Below the pieces are notes generated by a model, which saw nothing but the letters and a program-made list of their open reading frames with translations, was not told the origin of the DNA and searched no databases. A program made the position numbers and the translations under genes. From the NCBI GenBank assembly GCA_036555725.1, contig DATBKU010000048.1:1-64000 (forward strand): DNA of 64,000 nucleotides. Direction: 5' to 3'. The stretch's first letter is position 1; each line of letters begins with the position of its first letter. Positions 58,597 to 64,000 of the stretch are shown here, one piece after another. Source of the stretch: CALAED01 sp036555725 (GTDB lineage: Bacteria; Actinomycetota; Actinomycetes; Streptosporangiales; Streptosporangiaceae).

Positions 58597-60258
58597 ATGA
58601 CGATGGCGACCTCTCAGGTCGGCCGGCACGCCATGGCGGAGGCCGGCCCCGGGCTGCCCGGCCGGCTCGCCGCGCTCGAATCGCTCGTCGAGCTGGGCCG
58701 CGGACGCATCGATAACGACCTCCTCGACGACACCGCCGTACTGCTCAACCGGGCCGGCCAGCGGCTCCGGCTGTCCGGCGACCACTCCGTCGTGGCGCTG
58801 GCCGGCGGCACGGGCAGCGGCAAGTCGTCGTTGTTCAACGCGATCTGCGGGCTGGAGCTGTCGCCGGTCGCGGTGCGCCGGCCCACCACGTCGGCGGCGC
58901 ACGCCTGCGTCTGGGGCCTCGAGGGGGCCGGACCGCTGCTCGACTGGCTCAACGTCGACAAACGGTTCCGGTACGCACGAGCCAGCGCGCTCGACCGTAC
59001 CGCCGGTACGGACAGCTCGCTGCAGGGTCTCGTGCTGCTCGACCTGCCTGACCACGACTCGATCCAGATCGTGCACCGCGAGGAGGCCGACCGGTTCGTC
59101 GCCGTCGCCGACCTCCTCGTCTGGGTGCTCGACCCGCAGAAGTACGCCGACGCGGCGCTGCACCGCAACTACATCGTTCCGCATGCCCAGCACGCTGCCG
59201 TCACGCTCGTGGTGCTCAACCAGGTCGACGTGCTGCAGCCGGGCGAGGCCGAGGACTGCGTCGCCGACCTGCGCCGCCTGCTCGAGGCCGAGGGGCTGCC
59301 GGAGCCGCACATCCTGACCACGTCGGCGGTCACCGGCGAGGGCGTCGACGACTTCCGGCAGGTGCTCGTCGACACCGTCGCGGCCCGGCGTGTCCGCACC
59401 GAGCGCATCTCCGCCGACGTCGACAAGCTCGCCGCGCGGTTCACCGACTACTGCGTCTCGGGCGACGTCCCGGCCATGGTCGACGAGCGCCGCGCGGCCG
59501 CCCTGGTCAGCGCGCTCACCGAGGCGGCCGGTGTGCCCGCGGTCGCCGAGGCGATGGAGAGCGCGTACGAGCTGCGCGCCATCGACTACGTGGGCTGGCC
59601 GATCGCCCGGCTCGTGGCCCGGTTCCGGCGCGACCCGCTGCGGAAGATGCGGCTGTCGGCGCTGCGCGACGAGCTGCGTGGCGCCTTCACCGGCCCGCTC
59701 GGCGCCCAGCAGGGCGACGTCGACAACGCCCTGCAGGGCGTGACCGACGGCGTCGCGACGGGGCTGCCCGAGGCCTGGCAGCGGTCGGTACGGCGGGCCG
59801 CCCGAGCCCACGCCGAGGAGCTGCCGGACGCGCTCGGCCAAGCGCTCAAGGAGACCCTGCCGGAGTTCAACGTGGTGCCGCGCTGGTGGTACGTGACCAA
59901 GACCTGGCAGTACTTCCTCGTCTTCCTGTCCGCGCTCGGGCTCGGCTGGATCCTGCTGCTCGTCGTGTACGGACTGCTCGACCTGGGCGGCGAGCCGGAC
60001 ACGCTGATCAGCGACCTCGGGCTCATCCCGTACGTCGCGCTGGTCATGCTCTGCCCGCTCGGCATCGGCGCCCTGACCGCCCAGATGTGCCGCAACGTGG
60101 CGGCGCTCTCGGCCGCCAAGCACGGCGAGCGGGTCGAGCAGCACATGCGCGGCCGGATCGCCGAGGTGGCGCGCCGAATGGTCCTCAACCCGGTCGCCGA
60201 GGAGCTCAGCGCCGCCGCCCTGTTCCGCACCGAGGCCGACACCGCCCGCGGCCTTTGA
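58597..60258 (+). CDS. Membrane dynamin-like GTPase (YfjP/DynB-like)
   Basis: 553 aa. P-loop GGTGSGKSSLFNAICG (69-84), switch RPTTSAAHACVWG, G3 DLPDHDS, G4-like NQVD. Two membrane helices near the C-terminus (YFLVFLSALGLGWILLLVVY and IPYVALVMLCPLGIGAL) bracket a short loop; long helices lie between. This fits DynB, the membrane-anchored partner of DynA. ATG 58597 with GGAGGTGAG upstream. It lies 64 bp after the first GTPase, presumably in one operon. Confidence 0.85.
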   Translation: MTMATSQVGRHAMAEAGPGLPGRLAALESLVELGRGRIDNDLLDDTAVLLNRAGQRLRLSGDHSVVALAGGTGSGKSSLFNAICGLELSPVAVRRPTTSAAHACVWGLEGAGPLLDWLNVDKRFRYARASALDRTAGTDSSLQGLVLLDLPDHDSIQIVHREEADRFVAVADLLVWVLDPQKYADAALHRNYIVPHAQHAAVTLVVLNQVDVLQPGEAEDCVADLRRLLEAEGLPEPHILTTSAVTGEGVDDFRQVLVDTVAARRVRTERISADVDKLAARFTDYCVSGDVPAMVDERRAAALVSALTEAAGVPAVAEAMESAYELRAIDYVGWPIARLVARFRRDPLRKMRLSALRDELRGAFTGPLGAQQGDVDNALQGVTDGVATGLPEAWQRSVRRAARAHAEELPDALGQALKETLPEFNVVPRWWYVTKTWQYFLVFLSALGLGWILLLVVYGLLDLGGEPDTLISDLGLIPYVALVMLCPLGIGALTAQMCRNVAALSAAKHGERVEQHMRGRIAEVARRMVLNPVAEELSAAALFRTEADTARGL

Positions 60259-60377
60259 CCGCCGAGCCCGTACGGCGGGTTTTCCACAGGTCGGCTTGGG
60301 TCTATCCGGAGGGTGTCTAGGCACGTCACCGTGGGTCTCGTGTGGGGTCGACCGGACCCCGTCGAACAGGAGAACCC

Positions 60378-60956
60378 ATGAACGACGCGCACATCACCGT
60401 CATCGGCTGGCTCGCCGCGGACCCGAGGTACGTCGCCACGTCGACGGGCACTCCGCTCATGTCGTTACGAGTGGGCTGCACCCCGCGCCGCTACGACAAG
60501 GAGAGCGGGCAGTGGCAGGACGCCGAGTCGATGTTCCTGACCGTCAACTGCTGGCGGGGTTTGGCGGAGAACGTCAACGCCTCGGAGATGAAGCGAGGCG
60601 ACCCGGTGGTCGTCACCGGACGGCTGCGGATCCGCGAGTACTTGAAGGATGAGCAGATCCGCTTCTCCGCCGTGGTCGACGCGACCACCCTCGGGCACGA
60701 CCTGACCCGCGGCAGCGCGCTGTTCCGGCGGGTGCAGCGCGGCGGCATCGCCAGCACGGAGGACCGCAGGGAGGCGGAGGACATCAACGACCTCTGGCTG
60801 GAGCAGTCGGCCACTGCCGACCCGGCCGAGCGGCCCGAGGCCGATCCGGCGACGGCGGACGCCCCGGTCGGCTACCCCGGGGACGGCAGCACCGCCGACG
60901 ACGATGACGACGAGGAGGACTACGAGCCGTACGACGTCGCGACAAAGGCGGCGTAG
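60378..60956 (+). CDS. ssb: Single-stranded DNA-binding protein
   Basis: 192 aa. OB fold at residues 1-115: ITVIGWLAADPRYVATSTGT, SMFLTVNCWRGLAENV, KRGDPVVVTGRLRIREY. The acidic C-terminal part is Asp/Glu rich (DDDDDEEDYEPYD) but ends VATKAA rather than the DDDIPF tip of replicative SSBs, so it is probably a second, specialised SSB. ATG 60378 with CAGGAGAA. Terminator at 61005-61034. Confidence 0.9.
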   Translation: MNDAHITVIGWLAADPRYVATSTGTPLMSLRVGCTPRRYDKESGQWQDAESMFLTVNCWRGLAENVNASEMKRGDPVVVTGRLRIREYLKDEQIRFSAVVDATTLGHDLTRGSALFRRVQRGGIASTEDRREAEDINDLWLEQSATADPAERPEADPATADAPVGYPGDGSTADDDDDEEDYEPYDVATKAA

Positions 60957-61004
60957 TAGTAGGGCTCACGGAGGGTGTTTGCCTACGTCCGCGACGTGAG
61001 CACC

Positions 61005-61034
61005 GGGGGCGTCGTCCCGTGCGGCGGCGCCCCC
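61005..61034. terminator. Terminator after ssb
   Basis: GGGGGCG / CGCCCCC form a perfect 7-base stem, 49 bp after ssb. No U tract. Positions 60957-61320 hold this, a dyad at 61136-61149 and otherwise nothing recognised. Confidence 0.5.
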
Positions 61035-61135
61035 GCTGCCGGTTGGGGAGGCGCGTCCTCCTTAGATCCAGGAAACGCCGCGCATCGTAGTTCCCCCTCT
61101 GGATGGTGCTGAGGACCGTGAGACTCGACGGCCTC

Positions 61136-61149
61136 ACTGTGAACACAGT
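61136..61149. promoter_or_regulatory. Palindrome ACTGTG-AA-CACAGT before the diguanylate cyclase
   Basis: A perfect 6-base dyad around AA in the gap before the diguanylate cyclase, 170 bp upstream of its start. Half-site TGTG-N-CACA resembles Crp-type sites but is shorter. Confidence 0.4.
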
Positions 61150-61320
61150 TATCAGAGCGTCCACATCAGTGGTCGCGAAGCTACCGGTTTCCGGTTCCGT
61201 CCGCACAGTTTGCAACTATCGTGTTACACAACGTGATGCCCGCGGGTGGGAGACCTTGCCGTCCGATGGTTCGAACGAGCCGGGTTCGGCCCTCCGGGCA
61301 TCCCGGACGAGGGGGAACGC

Positions 61321-62592
61321 ATGACGGCAGTGCACCAATCGGCCGCCGAGGGCGGCGGCGTCACGCGCGCCCCGCTTCGCTGGCCGGCCCTGCCGCATCC
61401 ACGCCTACTCGTCGGCTACATCGCCCTCGTCGTCGTCCTCCATCTCGGGCTGACCGTCATCGCCGTTCTCCGCACGCCGCTGGAGCCGGCCGAGGTGCTG
61501 ACCCTCGGCGCTCTGCTGGCGTGCGGCGCCGTCTGCATCGAGGCGTCCCGGCGGCTTGGCATGCCGGCGGGAGTCGCCCGCGACCTACTGTCCGCCTGGT
61601 GGTTGCCGGTGGCCCTGCTGCTGCCCCCGGCGTACGCGTTGATCATGCCGATCCCGCTGCAGGCCCTGCTGCAGTTCCGGGTCCGCCGCACCCTGCTGTA
61701 CCGCCGGGTGGTGGTGACCTCGGCGTTGGCCCTCGCCGGGGCGGCCACCTCGTTCGTCTTTCACCTGTACGTGCCGGAGCCGCTGGACGGCGCCGAGACG
61801 TGGCTGACCGAGTCCAGGGTCGCCATCCCGCTGGCAGTGGCCTGCGCGGCGCTGTTCACCGTGATCAACGCGGCTCTGGTGGCGATCGCGGCACACACCG
61901 CCGTACCCGAGGCGCGGTGGCGTGACGTGCTCTGGACCCGGGAGAGCCTGCTGCTCGATGTGGTCGAGCTCTGCGTGGGCGTGCTGGTCACGATCGGCTG
62001 CGCGCTGTCGCCCGCCCTGCTCCTTCTCGCCCTGCCACCGGTCGTGCTGTTGCAGCGCAGCCTGCTGCACCAGCAGCTCCAGGCCGCGGCGCGCACCGAC
62101 GCGAAGACCGGCCTGCTCAACGCCGCCGCATGGCAGCGGGAGGCCGACTCTGAGCTGTCCCGTGCGCAGCGGGTGGGCGATCCGCTGGCCCTGCTGCTCG
62201 TCGACCTCGATCACTTCAAGCGCGTGAACGACACCTACGGACACCTCGTCGGCGACCAGGTGTTGATCGGGGTCGCCACCACCTTGCGCAACCAGCTGCG
62301 CGACTACGACATCGTCGGCCGGTTCGGCGGCGAGGAGTTCGTCGTGCTGCTGCCGGGCGCCGACACCGTCGAGGCGTGCCGAGTCTCGGAACGGCTGCGC
62401 GGCAGGGTGCGGCGGCTGGCCGTGCCGGCCGAGGAGGGCACGGTCGGCGTCACTGTGTCGGTCGGCGTGGCCCTGCTGCGGGCGCACGGAGACGACCTGA
62501 TCGAGCTACTGGCCGCCGCCGACCTCGCCCTGTACCGGGCCAAGGAGTCCGGGCGCGATCGGGTCTGCCTGCCGGCCGCCAAAACCGCCTGA
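61321..62592 (+). CDS. Membrane diguanylate cyclase (GGDEF)
   Basis: 423 aa. Six or so membrane helices in the first 260 residues (for example LLVGYIALVVVLHLGLTVIA, SLLLDVVELCVGVLVTIG) then a GGDEF domain with DLDHFKRVNDTYGHLVGDQVL and the active site GGEEF. An inhibitory I-site RDYD lies exactly five residues before GGEEF, so feedback by c-di-GMP is likely. It makes c-di-GMP, which controls development through BldD in related bacteria. There is no EAL domain. ATG 61321 after GGGGGAAC. Confidence 0.92.
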   Translation: MTAVHQSAAEGGGVTRAPLRWPALPHPRLLVGYIALVVVLHLGLTVIAVLRTPLEPAEVLTLGALLACGAVCIEASRRLGMPAGVARDLLSAWWLPVALLLPPAYALIMPIPLQALLQFRVRRTLLYRRVVVTSALALAGAATSFVFHLYVPEPLDGAETWLTESRVAIPLAVACAALFTVINAALVAIAAHTAVPEARWRDVLWTRESLLLDVVELCVGVLVTIGCALSPALLLLALPPVVLLQRSLLHQQLQAAARTDAKTGLLNAAAWQREADSELSRAQRVGDPLALLLVDLDHFKRVNDTYGHLVGDQVLIGVATTLRNQLRDYDIVGRFGGEEFVVLLPGADTVEACRVSERLRGRVRRLAVPAEEGTVGVTVSVGVALLRAHGDDLIELLAAADLALYRAKESGRDRVCLPAAKTA

Positions 62593-62643
62593 CCGTCTCC
62601 GGCGTGGCAAGAACTCCGCCCAACAGGCCCTAGGCTGGAACGC

Positions 62644-64000
<1,357 letters not shown>

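Overview
The window is high-GC actinomycete chromosome with strong third-position G/C, GTG and TTG starts, many 1-4 base gene overlaps and several TANNNT -10 boxes just before start codons. XRE/DUF5753 regulators paired with DUF397 proteins, F420-type enzymes, an abaA/whiJ-like regulatory trio and a mixed cobalamin pathway all suggest a filamentous actinomycete. Streptosporangiales-like is my best guess, but the exact family is an inference.

Layout. 0.3-7.9 kb holds an XRE/DUF397 pair, an MmcQ/YjbR gene with a decayed partial copy, and a divergent pair made of a STAND (NB-ARC-TPR) ATPase and a Crp-HTH protein with a cyclase-like domain; a Gfo/Idh/MocA oxidoreductase follows. 7.9-8.9 kb has tRNA-Arg(UCU) with broken gene ends on both sides. 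8.9-18.4 kb holds an aminoglycoside-phosphotransferase-like gene and the first cobalamin block (cbiB, cobQ, cobN), interrupted by a DUF1444-like gene and a phospholipase-D-like gene. 18.4-21.5 kb has a fused tautomerase, an HxlR-SCP2 regulator and a membrane Ser/Thr kinase.

21.5-28.1 kb is an erosion zone. A truncated sugar-binding protein is joined to a beta-mannosidase tail, a HelD helicase is cut just after its P-loop region, a sugar ABC operon has a truncated binding protein, a permease frameshifted by an 8-bp duplication, and a second permease joined to a ROK-protein fragment. Intact RibD-like, quinone-oxidoreductase, MFS and LacI genes lie among or beside these remnants. 28.1-41.0 kb carries LacI, DUF4389, a SpoIIE phosphatase, an SOS-boxed DUF6504-DnaE polymerase operon, an esterase, DUF4328, LLM and MFS genes, and an abaA/whiJ-like trio.

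41.0-56.8 kb is the main cobalamin operon. A cobalamin riboswitch precedes a fused ChlI-ChlD chelatase subunit, then cobO, cobB, a GNAT gene, cobI, cobM, cbiD, cobL, a cbiG-cobJ fusion, a ferredoxin, cobH, cbiX, cobC, cobT and a fused cobA/cysG, nearly all translationally coupled. With cobN, cobQ and cbiB this covers most corrin-ring synthesis, amidation, aminopropanol attachment and lower-base activation. cobK, cobU and cobS are not in the window. Markers of both early cobalt insertion (CbiX, CbiD, CbiG) and late insertion (CobN with ChlID) are present. 56.8-64 kb has two dynamin-like GTPases (DynA/DynB-like), ssb, a membrane diguanylate cyclase and the start of ettA, which runs off the window.

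Repeat-driven insertions occur inside or beside cobN, cobB, cobI and cbiG-cobJ, and a related sequence sits at the cobO-cobB junction. The best candidates for something undescribed are the STAND/Crp-cyclase divergent pair, the SOS-controlled polymerase operon lacking imuA/imuB, and this repeat family in the cobalamin genes.
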